Below are positions 29,581 to 39,454 of a DNA stretch of 64,000 nt, piece after piece. Position numbers and translations under genes: made by a program. The notes beneath the pieces were generated by a model. It was given only the letters and a program-made list of their open reading frames with translations, was not told the origin of the DNA and ran no database searches. This DNA comes from an uncultured Winogradskyella sp. (lineage in GTDB: Bacteria > Bacteroidota > Bacteroidia > Flavobacteriales > Flavobacteriaceae), in NCBI RefSeq assembly GCF_947498005.1, contig NZ_CANMIW010000006.1, forward strand, positions 1 through 64,000, read 5' to 3'. Each line of letters opens with the position of its first letter. The first letter of the stretch is position 1.

Positions 29581-30866
29581 TATAATGTTTTTGCAACCTG
29601 CTCAACAGCAGCAATAGTTTCATTTAAATCTTCGTAAGTTAAAGCGTCAGTTATAAACCAAGTTTCAAAAGCACTTGGAGCAATATATATTCCTAGACTT
29701 AACATACCGTGAAAAAACTTTTTAAAGGTATCATTATTACCTTTTGCAGCAGAATCAAAATCAACTACTGCCTCATCAGAAAAATGAACCGATATCATAG
29801 AACCAATTCTATTTATCGTAAAGATCACATTATTTTTATTTAATGCTTCCTCAATACCATTATGCAGATATTTAGTCTTTTCTTCTAACCTATTCATTAA
29901 ACCTTTATCAGCATCTATTTCCTTTAACATTGCCAAACCAGCAGCCATTGCCAACGGATTTCCGCTTAAAGTCCCTGCTTGATAAACAGGTCCAATAGGA
30001 GCTAAATAATTCATTATTTCATTTCTAGATGCGAACGCACCAACTGGTAATCCTCCACCAACAACTTTACCAAAACAAACAATATCGGCCTTAACACCTT
30101 TTAGCTCTTGCACACCTCCTTTTGCAAGCCTAAACCCTGTCATTACCTCATCAAAAATCAACAAAATGTTATTGTCATCACACAGCTTTCTTAAACCTTC
30201 TAAAAAGCCATCAACTGGAGGAATACAACCCATATTACCAGCTACAGGTTCAATTATAATCGCTGCAATTGAGTCTTTATTTGCATTTATTAATTCCTTT
30301 ACATTTTCTATGTCATTATAAGTTGCTAGTAAAGTGTCTTTAGCTGTGCCTTCAGTTACACCTGGACTATTGGGAGTACCAAAAGTAATAGCGCCACTAC
30401 CAGCTGCAATTAAAAAGGAATCACTATGTCCATGATAGCAGCCAGCAAACTTTATAATTTTGTCTTTTTTAGTATAACCTCTTGCCAATCGAATAGCACT
30501 CATACAGGCCTCAGTACCTGAGTTTACAAATCGAATTTTATCTATATTTGGAACCATCGAAACTGCCAATTCTGCAATTTTTGTCTCTATTTCCGTTGGC
30601 ATACCGAATGAAGTCCCTTGCTTTGCCTTGTCTATAACGGCATCCACAACAGGCGGAAACGCATGACCTAACAGCATTGGTCCCCAAGAATTTATATAAT
30701 CTATAAAGCGATTGCCATCCTCGTCAAATACATATGCACCTTTAGCTGATTTAGCAAAGATCGGAGTTCCTCCAACCGCATTAAACGCTCTTACCGGTGA
30801 ATTTACACCTCCTGGAATTACAGATTGAGCTTCTTTAAATAAAGCACTGCTTCTTTGATATAACAT
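29580..30866 (-). CDS. hemL: Glutamate-1-semialdehyde 2,1-aminomutase
   Basis: Converts glutamate-1-semialdehyde to 5-aminolevulinate in the C5 heme pathway (PLP enzyme). The 428-residue protein has the expected N-terminus ([13 protein letters not shown]), the [16 protein letters not shown] segment, [10 protein letters not shown], and the PLP lysine at about 267 in [14 protein letters not shown]. It lies 3 bases downstream of the glucosaminidase gene, so the two (with the deaminase gene upstream) look like one minus-strand operon. Confidence 0.97.
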   Translation of the reverse strand: MLYQRSSALFKEAQSVIPGGVNSPVRAFNAVGGTPIFAKSAKGAYVFDEDGNRFIDYINSWGPMLLGHAFPPVVDAVIDKAKQGTSFGMPTEIETKIAELAVSMVPNIDKIRFVNSGTEACMSAIRLARGYTKKDKIIKFAGCYHGHSDSFLIAAGSGAITFGTPNSPGVTEGTAKDTLLATYNDIENVKELINANKDSIAAIIIEPVAGNMGCIPPVDGFLEGLRKLCDDNNILLIFDEVMTGFRLAKGGVQELKGVKADIVCFGKVVGGGLPVGAFASRNEIMNYLAPIGPVYQAGTLSGNPLAMAAGLAMLKEIDADKGLMNRLEEKTKYLHNGIEEALNKNNVIFTINRIGSMISVHFSDEAVVDFDSAAKGNNDTFKKFFHGMLSLGIYIAPSAFETWFITDALTYEDLNETIAAVEQVAKTL

Positions 30867-30869
30867 AAA

Positions 30870-31709
30870 TTAATTTGGAATAATTAGTTGCTGACCAACT
30901 TTAAGGTCATTTGATTTTAGATTGTTCTGAGATTTAATTGCATCAACAGTCGTATTATATTTTCTAGAAAGCGAATACAAGGTATCACCTTGAGAAACTA
31001 TATGCTTTTTAAAAACCTCTTTCTTCTTTCTACCTTCAATTATTGTTGTTGACTTTCTTTTTTTCTTAGATTTTGAAGCCCCTAATACTTCTGCGTCATA
31101 TTTATATAATTGATAACGCTCAATTAAACTAATTAACTTTTGAGGATATTTCCTATCCGTGGCATAACCTGCAGCCCTCAAACCTTTTGCCCAACCTTTA
31201 TAATCATCCGGTTTTAATTTAAAAAGACTTGCATAACGTTTCCTGCCTGTTAAAAATTTAGAATGATCATCATAAGACATTTCTACTTTTTTGTATTTTC
31301 TGAAACATTCTTGGGATCGATCATCGTCATGATAGATTTTTGCGCCTTTCCACCCATGACATTTTATTCCGAAGTGATTATTAGCCTTAACTGCCAAACG
31401 ACCTTTACCTACACCAGATTCTAAAACACCTTGAGCTAGGGTTATGCTCGCCGGTATTTTATGATTTCTCATATTATCTTTTGCTATCTCAGAATAACGA
31501 TCTAAATAAACCTCAACAGAATTACGTGCGCCCTTATCTTTTACAATAGGTTCCTCCTTAACATCTTCATTTTGTTTTTTTGCTGACTTATCTTTAACTA
31601 CAACTGTTTTTTGCGGCTTAGTCGTTTTCTTTTTTGTTACAATACCTTTTTTAGGACCACAACTCATAGCGGTCAAAACAATTAATAATATTAAAGTTTT
31701 AAATTTCAT
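30870..31709 (-). CDS. Lipoprotein glucosaminidase with C-terminal LysM
   Basis: A 279-residue peptidoglycan hydrolase: lipobox AMSC (Cys17), a Lys-rich linker, a FlgJ-type glucosaminidase domain (about 65-200) with ASITLAQGVLESGVGKGRLA containing the catalytic Glu and then NNHFGIKCHGWKG and AAGYATDRKYPQKL, and a LysM domain at the end (HIVSQGDTLYSLSRKYNTTV). Cell-wall remodelling is expected. It is in tight spacing with hemL (3 bp) and the deaminase gene (3 bp). Confidence 0.92.
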   Translation of the reverse strand: MKFKTLILLIVLTAMSCGPKKGIVTKKKTTKPQKTVVVKDKSAKKQNEDVKEEPIVKDKGARNSVEVYLDRYSEIAKDNMRNHKIPASITLAQGVLESGVGKGRLAVKANNHFGIKCHGWKGAKIYHDDDRSQECFRKYKKVEMSYDDHSKFLTGRKRYASLFKLKPDDYKGWAKGLRAAGYATDRKYPQKLISLIERYQLYKYDAEVLGASKSKKKRKSTTIIEGRKKKEVFKKHIVSQGDTLYSLSRKYNTTVDAIKSQNNLKSNDLKVGQQLIIPN

Positions 31710-31712
31710 TAC

Positions 31713-32618
31713 TTATACTTCTATTAAAGGCTGATTTTTAAGTTTCAATTTCTCGTTTACACCAATTATGCCTTGCAATCCACCGGTGTGGACCACTAAA
31801 ATTTTTGATCCATCAGGAAAATATCCTTTTTCAATTAAATCAAATATACCAAACATCATTTTACCCGTGTAAATTGGGTCTAACGGAATATTATAATCCC
31901 TCTTAAATGTATTTATAAACGAAATTAATTCTGGCTTTATTTTACCATAACCACCAAAATGATAATCAGTTATTAACCCCCAATTATCTTGATTTGCAAA
32001 ATTACGAATATCTTGATTTAAAAAATCACCTTTTAACGCAGGAAAACCTAATATTTTCTGATTCGCATTTGACGAATTAATAATCCCTGAAATTGTACCT
32101 CCTGTTCCAACAGCGCAACAAACATAATTAGCCCTAAAATCTTCATTCTTTAAAATTTCCTCACAACCTTTTATTGCTAAATTGTTGGTACCTCCTTCCG
32201 GAATTAAATAAAATTCGCCAAACTCATTAATGAGCGTATTAACAAATGAGTCTTTTGTTTTCCGCCTATATTCCTCCCTAGTTACAAATTTAAGCTTCAT
32301 ACCTAAAGATTTAGCCAAAGTTAATGTTGGGTTTAAATTTTCTTTATAAACTAGTTCTTCTCCTCGAATAACACCAATGGTATTTAAGTTATTAAGTTTT
32401 CCAGCATAAGCTAAGGCCGCAATATGATTAGAAAACGCACCACCAAAAGTCAATAAAGTATTTTTCTCAAGCGCTTTGGCTTGAGAAACATTGTACTTCA
32501 GTTTTCTATATTTATTACCCGAAATAATAGGATGAATTAAATCTTCTCGTTTGACAATAATTTCAATTGAATAATTATCTATAAAAATTTTTTGATTTTG
32601 AATACTAACTTTCTCCAT
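31713..32618 (-). CDS. PLP-dependent 1-aminocyclopropane-1-carboxylate deaminase/D-cysteine desulfhydrase family
   Basis: A 301-residue tryptophan-synthase-beta-fold enzyme. The ATG at 32618 (MEKVSIQ) is preferred over one at 32684 because a TATCTTTG -7 box lies between them. Motifs: KREDLIHPIISGNKYRKLKYN with the PLP Lys36, LTFGGAFSNHIAALAYA, PEGGTNNLA, and AVGTGGTISGI, with HTGGLQG near the end. The exact substrate (ACC, D-cysteine or other D-amino acid) cannot be decided. First gene of a minus-strand operon with the glucosaminidase and hemL. Confidence 0.85.
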   Translation of the reverse strand: MEKVSIQNQKIFIDNYSIEIIVKREDLIHPIISGNKYRKLKYNVSQAKALEKNTLLTFGGAFSNHIAALAYAGKLNNLNTIGVIRGEELVYKENLNPTLTLAKSLGMKLKFVTREEYRRKTKDSFVNTLINEFGEFYLIPEGGTNNLAIKGCEEILKNEDFRANYVCCAVGTGGTISGIINSSNANQKILGFPALKGDFLNQDIRNFANQDNWGLITDYHFGGYGKIKPELISFINTFKRDYNIPLDPIYTGKMMFGIFDLIEKGYFPDGSKILVVHTGGLQGIIGVNEKLKLKNQPLIEV

Positions 32619-32624
32619 TGTAAA

Positions 32625-32632
32625 CAAAGATA
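32625..32632 (-). promoter_or_regulatory. -7 box for the deaminase-glucosaminidase-hemL operon
   Basis: Read on the minus strand this is TATCTTTG, a perfect TAnnTTTG. It is only 6 bases from the ATG at 32618, so the transcript would be leaderless or nearly so. It also rules out the longer ORF start. Confidence 0.6.
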
Positions 32633-32855
32633 AGTAACACATTTTAATTATAAACACACAATATAAGTAAGAAAAAATGTACAAAATACCGTTTATCGGT
32701 GTTTTTAATCGTTTTAACGGTAAAAAATTATTTTTTCTGTGATTTTTTTACTACACTTGACGAATTATTTGAACAATTAATCCAAATTAATATTAAGATT
32801 AAGCTAATTAGTGATGATTATCGTTGACTAATATTAGTCTAAAACCCTACTTATT

Positions 32856-35800
32856 ATGAAGAATACTTTACATTCTCTTTCCATTAAACAAATCAAAAAA
32901 ACTAATGGACTTAATAAAAGATCAAGTATCATTTTAATGATAGGTCTACTCCTATTAACCAGTAATTTTGCACACGCCCAATTACCAATAACGTATGACT
33001 CAAACGCTGACTTCCAGACTTGGACAAACAATGGAAATAGATCAGGTCGTTTTAATAATAGTAGTTGGTCTTGTTCAGATAGTTACTCCCTATACACTAG
33101 AGGTAACAACACCAGTAGAAATATAAATACCTCTCCCGAAATTAACTTAGAAAGTTACAGTGAGGTCACAATAACTTTTTGTCATAAAGCAGTTAATATG
33201 GAAAATGGAGAAGGCTTTAGACTTCAGTTCTACAATGGATTTAGCTGGTCTACCGTAGACACGTTTACTCTTGGCACAGATTTCAATGTTCAAGGCTCTA
33301 ATAGTGAACACACCCTTTCTGCAACACTAACAGATGCCGTATACTCTTTTTCAAATAACTCAAGATTTCGACTATATGGTACAGCTAATAATGACAGTGA
33401 ATATAATTTTTTTGATGACATAACTATTACTGGAATAGCTGGTACACCTCCTAATGACCTATGTTCTAATGCAATTATGCTAACTTCAGACACCAGTTGC
33501 AACCCTATTACGGGCACAACTATTAATGGAACTCAGTCATTACCTGGATGTACTGGCACGGCTAATGATGACGTCTGGTATTCTTTCGTAGCCACAGGAC
33601 CTGAACATACTATAACTGTAGAAAGGTTATCAATTTTAGACATCGTATTTGAGGTCTTTACTGGTGGATGCAATGGAACTTCTTTAGCCTGCGAAAACAG
33701 CACTAGTACGACAGGTGATGAAACTACAACATTGTTAGGTTTAACTACCGGTAGCACATACCACATTAGAGTATATAGTAGATCAAGTAGTACAGGTCAT
33801 GATGGTACTTTTAACATATGTATTACAGAACCAACAATTCCACCGCCACCAAATGACGATTGCTCAAATGCCATTTCTTTGAACCCAGAAATAACATGTA
33901 ATCCTGTTACAGGTACCACTATTGGTGGTACGGAGTCACTATCAGGATGTTCAGGTACAGCAAATGATGATGTTTGGTATTCTTTTGTTGCCGAAAGACC
34001 AGAACACACCATTATTGTAGATAGATTATCTATACTCGATATTGTTTTTGAAGTTTTTGTTGGAGGATGTAATGGATCTTCATTGATTTGCGAAAACAGC
34101 ACTGGAATAACCGAATCAGAAACTACAACATTAGTTGGTTTAAATGTGGGTACCACATATCTCATTAGAGTCTACAGTAGATCTAGTAGTACAGGACATA
34201 ATGGAACTTTTTCAATATGTGTATTACTGCCTTGCGAAGCAACTAATGTCTTAGGAACTTCGAGTTTAGCTTGCCCATCTGTAGATGCTGGAGGGTTAGG
34301 TTCTTCCGGTTCAGATGTTAACATCAATTGCTCTATTGGTAGCACAACTTTAGAAGCCAACTACCTTCAGTTAGGAGAAACTTCAAACTATAACGTAAAT
34401 ACCATTGATTACAATCCTCCATATCAGTTCGGGTGTTTAGAAAACCCTGTGAGTGTTAATGTCGATGATGTTTGGTCTCCAGTTGTAAATTTACCATTCG
34501 ACTTTTGTTTTTATGATAACACCTACAATTCATGCGTTATTGGTTCTAATGGCGTGATATCTTTTAACGATGGATTAGCTGGCACATCATCGGGATGGAG
34601 TTTTACAGAAAACATACCAACATTCAATAATACATCAGGTCGCTACTATGGAGCATCAATCTTCGGAGTACATCATGATGTAGATCCAAGTGCTGGTGGC
34701 GAGATTGGTTATCAACTCATAACATTAGATACTGGCTGTAGAGCACTAGTTGCTGCGTGGAACGATGTGCCAATGTATGCTGACAACTCTTTGAAATACA
34801 CAGGAATGATTGTTCTTTATGAAGACACTAATATAATTGAGGTATACATTGAAGAAAAGGTAGCACTTAACAGTTGGAACAATGGTAACGCATCTGTAGC
34901 AATTCAAGCAAACTCTGTGACTGGATTAGCCGCTCCAAATAGAAATTCATCTGATACCAATTGGTCTGTAACAAATGAGGCATGGAGATTTACACCATCT
35001 GGAAATTCTATCACTACACTAAAATGGTATGAAAACTCAATATCTGCAGCCAATGAAATTATTGATCCAAATAATGATGGTATAATAGTTGTTGAACCAA
35101 CGGAAACCACAACTTATTTCGCAGAAGTAACATATGATTTGTGTAGTGGTGCAACCTTAGTAGAGTTAGATCCAACAACAGTAACTGTTGAAGGGAAAAA
35201 GACCTGGAATGGCTCACAAAGTACAGCCTGGGAAAACCCAAACAATTGGACACCCGTTGGCGTACCTGTAATTACAAATTGTATTACAATCCCAGATACA
35301 GCGAACGACCCAATTATGTTAAGCTCTACCGACGGCTTTGGATACAATTTGGCCATAGAAGATAATGCATTATTAACCCAGCAAACCAATGCGTCACTAA
35401 CAATTGAAGATGTCATTCAAATTGACCCAAATGGAGATTTAGAACTCACTGACGGCTCAAGTATTATACAAATAACAGATGTAAATGTTAATAAAAATAC
35501 TGGAACAGCAAGAGTACAACGTAAGGTTGATGGACTAAATAATTATGATTATGTTTATTGGTCTTCTCCCGTAGACGTTTTTGATATTGAAGATATTTCT
35601 CCTGGCACGTCAAATAGTCTTATTTTCGAATGGATTCCGACTGTAGCTAATGGGACAGCTGGAAATCACGGAAACTGGACAAACACAAGTGAAGATATGG
35701 AGTTGGGAAAAGGCTATATTGTACGTGGACTTTCAGGCACATCAATTACCAACACAGCAGAATTTAATGGCACACTAAATAACGGTAAAATATCTTACCC

Positions 35801-36902
35801 AATATATAGAGGAACTTATACAGGTGCCAATTATGCAGGTACAGCTAACACAGCAACATCAGAAGATGATAACTGGAATTTACTAGGTAACCCATATCCA
35901 TCTGCTATTTCTCTAAAAGATTTTGTAGACGCTAATCCTGCTATCGATGGCACACTTTATTTTTGGCAACATTCAACACCAGTTAGCAGCTCTATTGACA
36001 CTCCTTTTTATGAAGGTTATGCATATAATTATTCAGATACGGATTATTTAGCAGCCAATAGCCTAGGATCTACACCTCCTGGTTTCAACGATTACATCGC
36101 ATCTGGTCAAGGTTTCTTTGCACTAATGTTAGATTCAGCACCTACAAACAGTAATGTTACTTTTAGCAATACTATGAGAGGTAATTATGCCAACGATGGT
36201 TTTTATAGAAGTGCAGACACCCAAGAAAAGCATAGAATTTGGTTAGATTTAGTTAGAGAAGACAATACAGCACTATCAACTTTAGTTGGCTATATCACTG
36301 ATGCAACAGATGGCATTGACAGATTATACGATGGCTACTCCATCAACAAAGGTGGTGATCAATTCTACTCACTAGTAGCAGATGAAAAACTAGCGATACA
36401 AGCTAAAGGCATACCGTTTGTTGACACAGATACCATTCCATTAGGATTTAAAACTTCTAATGCTGGCTCGTTAACAATTTCAATAAACCAATTAGACGGA
36501 ATGTTCATAAACTCTGATGAGAATATTTACTTAGAAGATACACAATTAAATGTTATTCATGATTTAAGAGCAAACCCATATAGCTTTACAACAACAGAAG
36601 GGGAAATAAATGATCGATTTATCCTGAGATTTACAAATCAAGCCTTGAGCATAAAGGATGAAGAAATCATTTCTGATTTAGATATTAGATCAATAAATGA
36701 TTATATCAAAGTCACATCAAACTTAAACTCTATTATATCATTTGAATTATTTGACCTTACCGGAAGATTGATTCATCAGAATCTTAAAATTGACAACACA
36801 AATTATAGCCTACCAACTAACAACTTAAGCACTGGGCCTTACTTTGTGAAAATTTCATTACAAAATGGAGCCGCTGTTTCTAAAAAGATAGTTATTCAAT
36901 AA
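32856..36902 (+). CDS. Large secreted T9SS protein with tandem repeat domains
   Basis: A 1348-residue surface or secreted protein. A long N-region precedes the signal peptide core (SIILMIGLLLLTSNFAHAQ). Then: a beta-sandwich (about 45-190), two tandem ~128-residue repeats (about 196-323 and 328-455) sharing PPND-CSNAI, GTANDDVWYSFVA and TYxIRVYSRSSSTGH, a middle region with paired cysteines, a large beta-rich segment with GNPYPSAISLKDF, and a type A T9SS sorting domain ending KKIVIQ. No catalytic motif recognised; adhesion or surface-binding is plausible. Confidence 0.8.
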   Translation: MKNTLHSLSIKQIKKTNGLNKRSSIILMIGLLLLTSNFAHAQLPITYDSNADFQTWTNNGNRSGRFNNSSWSCSDSYSLYTRGNNTSRNINTSPEINLESYSEVTITFCHKAVNMENGEGFRLQFYNGFSWSTVDTFTLGTDFNVQGSNSEHTLSATLTDAVYSFSNNSRFRLYGTANNDSEYNFFDDITITGIAGTPPNDLCSNAIMLTSDTSCNPITGTTINGTQSLPGCTGTANDDVWYSFVATGPEHTITVERLSILDIVFEVFTGGCNGTSLACENSTSTTGDETTTLLGLTTGSTYHIRVYSRSSSTGHDGTFNICITEPTIPPPPNDDCSNAISLNPEITCNPVTGTTIGGTESLSGCSGTANDDVWYSFVAERPEHTIIVDRLSILDIVFEVFVGGCNGSSLICENSTGITESETTTLVGLNVGTTYLIRVYSRSSSTGHNGTFSICVLLPCEATNVLGTSSLACPSVDAGGLGSSGSDVNINCSIGSTTLEANYLQLGETSNYNVNTIDYNPPYQFGCLENPVSVNVDDVWSPVVNLPFDFCFYDNTYNSCVIGSNGVISFNDGLAGTSSGWSFTENIPTFNNTSGRYYGASIFGVHHDVDPSAGGEIGYQLITLDTGCRALVAAWNDVPMYADNSLKYTGMIVLYEDTNIIEVYIEEKVALNSWNNGNASVAIQANSVTGLAAPNRNSSDTNWSVTNEAWRFTPSGNSITTLKWYENSISAANEIIDPNNDGIIVVEPTETTTYFAEVTYDLCSGATLVELDPTTVTVEGKKTWNGSQSTAWENPNNWTPVGVPVITNCITIPDTANDPIMLSSTDGFGYNLAIEDNALLTQQTNASLTIEDVIQIDPNGDLELTDGSSIIQITDVNVNKNTGTARVQRKVDGLNNYDYVYWSSPVDVFDIEDISPGTSNSLIFEWIPTVANGTAGNHGNWTNTSEDMELGKGYIVRGLSGTSITNTAEFNGTLNNGKISYPIYRGTYTGANYAGTANTATSEDDNWNLLGNPYPSAISLKDFVDANPAIDGTLYFWQHSTPVSSSIDTPFYEGYAYNYSDTDYLAANSLGSTPPGFNDYIASGQGFFALMLDSAPTNSNVTFSNTMRGNYANDGFYRSADTQEKHRIWLDLVREDNTALSTLVGYITDATDGIDRLYDGYSINKGGDQFYSLVADEKLAIQAKGIPFVDTDTIPLGFKTSNAGSLTISINQLDGMFINSDENIYLEDTQLNVIHDLRANPYSFTTTEGEINDRFILRFTNQALSIKDEEIISDLDIRSINDYIKVTSNLNSIISFELFDLTGRLIHQNLKIDNTNYSLPTNNLSTGPYFVKISLQNGAAVSKKIVIQ
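33448..34225 (+). repeat. Tandem domain duplication within the T9SS protein gene
   Basis: Two in-frame ~390-bp copies (33448-33830 and 33846-34225) encode near-identical domains joined by a proline-rich linker (TIPPPPND). DNA has diverged at third positions more than the protein, suggesting an established duplication under selection. Confidence 0.85.
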
Positions 36903-37245
36903 AATAGTTTACAAAACTGTAAAAAGACTTTGATTTTAAATAATCAAGGTCTTTTTCATTTGCATATGCTTCTCGTTCAAACGAAATATTTTTATAGGCC
37001 AAATCCCAATTTCGGTATGTAACCAATTTAATCAAAAATTCAATGACATAAATAATAAAAAAAGGAACAATCAATAATTCAATTTGTTGCTTCAGATGTA
37101 TTTTCTCATGGTTTAAAAGTGTCTTGCTCCCTCTTAACCCTTCAAATTTTAACAACACAAAAGGAAAAATAGTTATCCCAACATAACCTCTCGGTACCAG
37201 ATATTTTGATATAATAATCACACCTATTATCCTTTCAAAAATCAC
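36892..37245 (-). CDS. Small membrane protein with HEXXH motif
   Basis: A 117-residue protein conserved in flavobacteria as far as I recognise its pattern. It has NHEKIHLKQQIELL (HEXXH zinc-binding signature), a hydrophobic helix (VPFFIIYVIEFLIKLV), and later ISFEREAYANE, whose Glu could be a third metal ligand as in gluzincins. It may be a minimal membrane metallopeptidase, but this is inference. Its 3' end overlaps the convergent T9SS gene by 11 bases. Confidence 0.65.
   Translation of the reverse strand: MIFERIIGVIIISKYLVPRGYVGITIFPFVLLKFEGLRGSKTLLNHEKIHLKQQIELLIVPFFIIYVIEFLIKLVTYRNWDLAYKNISFEREAYANEKDLDYLKSKSFYSFVNYFIE
36921..36956 (+). terminator. Terminator of the T9SS gene embedded in the convergent CDS
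   Basis: A 15-bp stem with one G-U pair (36921-36935 and 36942-36956), 6-nt loop and T run follows the T9SS gene by 18 bases, lying wholly inside the last codons of the minus-strand HEXXH gene. Confidence 0.85.
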
Positions 37246-37257
37246 ACCAAATTACAT

Positions 37258-37265
37258 TATCTTTG
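37258..37265 (+). promoter_or_regulatory. -7 box (TATCTTTG) for the DUF5522-hutU operon
   Basis: Perfect TAnnTTTG six bases before the ATG at 37272, suggesting a leaderless transcript for the first gene. Confidence 0.55.
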
Positions 37266-37271
37266 TTTAAT

Positions 37272-37433
37272 ATGAAGAATTATGTCCCAATTGAAGATGG
37301 AGACTACTATCTCACACCAGAAGGCTATCGTTGCTTTACAGAACAATATCACTTAAAACGTGGTTATTGTTGTGAAAGTGGCTGCAGACATTGTCCTTAT
37401 GGATTCAATAAAAATACTTTAAAAAAAAAGTAA
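37272..37433 (+). CDS. DUF5522 miniprotein
   Basis: A 53-residue cysteine-rich protein. It has DGDYYLTPEGYRCFTEQYHL, then RGYCCESGCRHCPYGF, a cluster of five cysteines (CC, C, C plus an earlier one) and the closing HCPYGF that defines the DUF5522 group; the cysteines may bind metal. Its stop TAA overlaps the hutU ATG in TAATG, implying translational coupling. Confidence 0.85.
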   Translation: MKNYVPIEDGDYYLTPEGYRCFTEQYHLKRGYCCESGCRHCPYGFNKNTLKKK

Positions 37434-39442
37434 TGCAAACATCTACATTATCATTTAAAGATCAGATTTTAGAAGGTATCCCAGAAACATTACCTATCGA
37501 GAAACCTTACGACACAAGCATAAACCACGCTCCAAAGCGTAAGTCCGTTTTATCCGAAGAGGAAGAAGAATTAGCACTAAGAAATGCATTGCGCTATTTC
37601 GATAAAAAACATCATAAGGTCTTAATTAAGGAGTTTCAAAATGAATTAAAAACATACGGAAGGATATACATGTACAGATTTAGACCTGATTACAAAATGT
37701 ATGCACGACCAATTGACGAGTATCCTGCAAAATCTAAACAAGCTGCTGCTATCATACTTATGATTCAGAATAATTTAGATTACGCTGTAGCCCAACATCC
37801 TCATGAGCTTATTACCTATGGCGGAAATGGAGCTGTTTTCTCAAACTGGGCGCAATACAGGTTAACTGTAAAGTACCTTGCAGAAATGAATGACGATCAA
37901 ACTCTCGTCATGTACTCAGGTCATCCAATGGGACTATTTCCTTCACATAAAGAAGCTCCTCGTGTAGTTGTTACTAATGGTATGATGATCCCTAATTACT
38001 CAAAGCCGGATGATTGGGAAAAATTCAATGCACTCGGCGTTACTCAATATGGCCAAATGACTGCTGGTAGCTATATGTACATTGGACCACAGGGAATTGT
38101 TCACGGAACAACTATCACTGTTTTAAACGGGTTTAGAAAAATAAAAAAAGAACCTAAAGGAAGTCTATTTGTAACTTCAGGATTAGGCGGCATGTCTGGT
38201 GCACAACCTAAAGCTGGAAATATTGCTGGTTGTATTACGGTGTGCGCAGAAGTAAATCCAAAAATAGCACAAGTAAGGTTAGACCAAGGATGGATCGATG
38301 AAAAAATCACAGACTTAAATGAACTCGTTAGCAGAGTTATTAAAGCAAAAACAGAAAAAGAGACGATCTCGTTAGCTTACCTAGGAAATATTGTAGATGT
38401 ATGGGAAAAATTTGATGAAGCTAATATTCTAATAGACTTAGGTAGTGACCAAACATCACTGCACAATCCATGGGCTGGTGGTTACTACCCTGTAGGTATT
38501 TCTTTTGAAGATGCCAATCAAATGATGGCATCCAATCCAGAACTATTTAAGCAAAAAGTTCAAGAAACACTTCGTCGTCACGCAAAAGCAATTAACAAGC
38601 ATACGGCTAAAGGCACATATTTCTTCGATTATGGTAATGCATTTTTGCTAGAGGCCTCTAGATCTGGCGCAGATATCATGTCTGAAAGTCCTACTATTGG
38701 TCGCGAATTTAAATACCCGAGCTACGTGCAAGATATTATGGGACCAATGTGTTTTGATTATGGTTTTGGTCCTTTTAGATGGGTTTGCGCATCTGGTAAC
38801 CCTCTAGATCTAGCTAAAACGGATAAGATTGCATGTGAAGTTTTAGAAAGCATAATGAAAAATTCTCCAAAAGAGATTCAACAGCAAATGGCAGATAATA
38901 TTCAATGGATTGAGGGCGCACAAGACAACAATTTAGTCGTTGGCTCTCAAGCTCGAATTCTATATGCAGATGCAGAAGGTCGCGCTAAAATTGCAGAAGC
39001 TTTTAATAAAGCCATACAAAAAGGAGATTTAGGATATATTATTCTTGGTAGAGATCATCACGATGTTTCTGGTACAGATTCTCCGTATAGAGAAACTAGC
39101 AATATATATGATGGTTCACGTTTTACCGCAGATATGGCAATTCAAAACGTCATTGGAGATAGTTTTAGAGGTGCAACCTGGGTAAGCATCCATAATGGTG
39201 GTGGAGTTGGTTGGGGTGAAGTTGTAAACGGAGGTTTTGGTATGGTTCTTGATGGAAGTAAAGAAGCATCTAAAAGACTAAAACAAATGTTATTTTGGGA
39301 CGTTAATAATGGAATCGCTAGACGTAGTTGGGCCAGAAATGACGGTGCTATTTTCGCTATAAAACGGGCAATGGCAAAAGAACCAAATCTAAAAATTACA
39401 TTGCCAAATAGTGTTGATGATGCTATATTCAATGAAGTATAA
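37433..39442 (+). CDS. hutU: Urocanate hydratase
   Basis: Adds water to urocanate in histidine catabolism, using NAD as cofactor. The 669-residue protein is of the longer flavobacterial form and contains HPHELITYGGNGAVFSNW, YSGHPMGLFPS, TAGSYMYIGPQGIVHGTT, TSGLGGMSGAQPKAG (dinucleotide-binding), and FDYGFGPFRWVCASG. Translationally coupled to the DUF5522 gene. No other hut gene (hutH, hutI, hutG) is adjacent. Confidence 0.97.
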   Translation: MQTSTLSFKDQILEGIPETLPIEKPYDTSINHAPKRKSVLSEEEEELALRNALRYFDKKHHKVLIKEFQNELKTYGRIYMYRFRPDYKMYARPIDEYPAKSKQAAAIILMIQNNLDYAVAQHPHELITYGGNGAVFSNWAQYRLTVKYLAEMNDDQTLVMYSGHPMGLFPSHKEAPRVVVTNGMMIPNYSKPDDWEKFNALGVTQYGQMTAGSYMYIGPQGIVHGTTITVLNGFRKIKKEPKGSLFVTSGLGGMSGAQPKAGNIAGCITVCAEVNPKIAQVRLDQGWIDEKITDLNELVSRVIKAKTEKETISLAYLGNIVDVWEKFDEANILIDLGSDQTSLHNPWAGGYYPVGISFEDANQMMASNPELFKQKVQETLRRHAKAINKHTAKGTYFFDYGNAFLLEASRSGADIMSESPTIGREFKYPSYVQDIMGPMCFDYGFGPFRWVCASGNPLDLAKTDKIACEVLESIMKNSPKEIQQQMADNIQWIEGAQDNNLVVGSQARILYADAEGRAKIAEAFNKAIQKGDLGYIILGRDHHDVSGTDSPYRETSNIYDGSRFTADMAIQNVIGDSFRGATWVSIHNGGGVGWGEVVNGGFGMVLDGSKEASKRLKQMLFWDVNNGIARRSWARNDGAIFAIKRAMAKEPNLKITLPNSVDDAIFNEV

Positions 39443-39454
39443 CACTTAAATAAA

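Noticed and set aside
33797..34165. 122-codon open frame opposite the T9SS repeat domains
   Set aside because: Shadow of the repeated domain; the matching shadow at 33533-33766 follows from the duplication.
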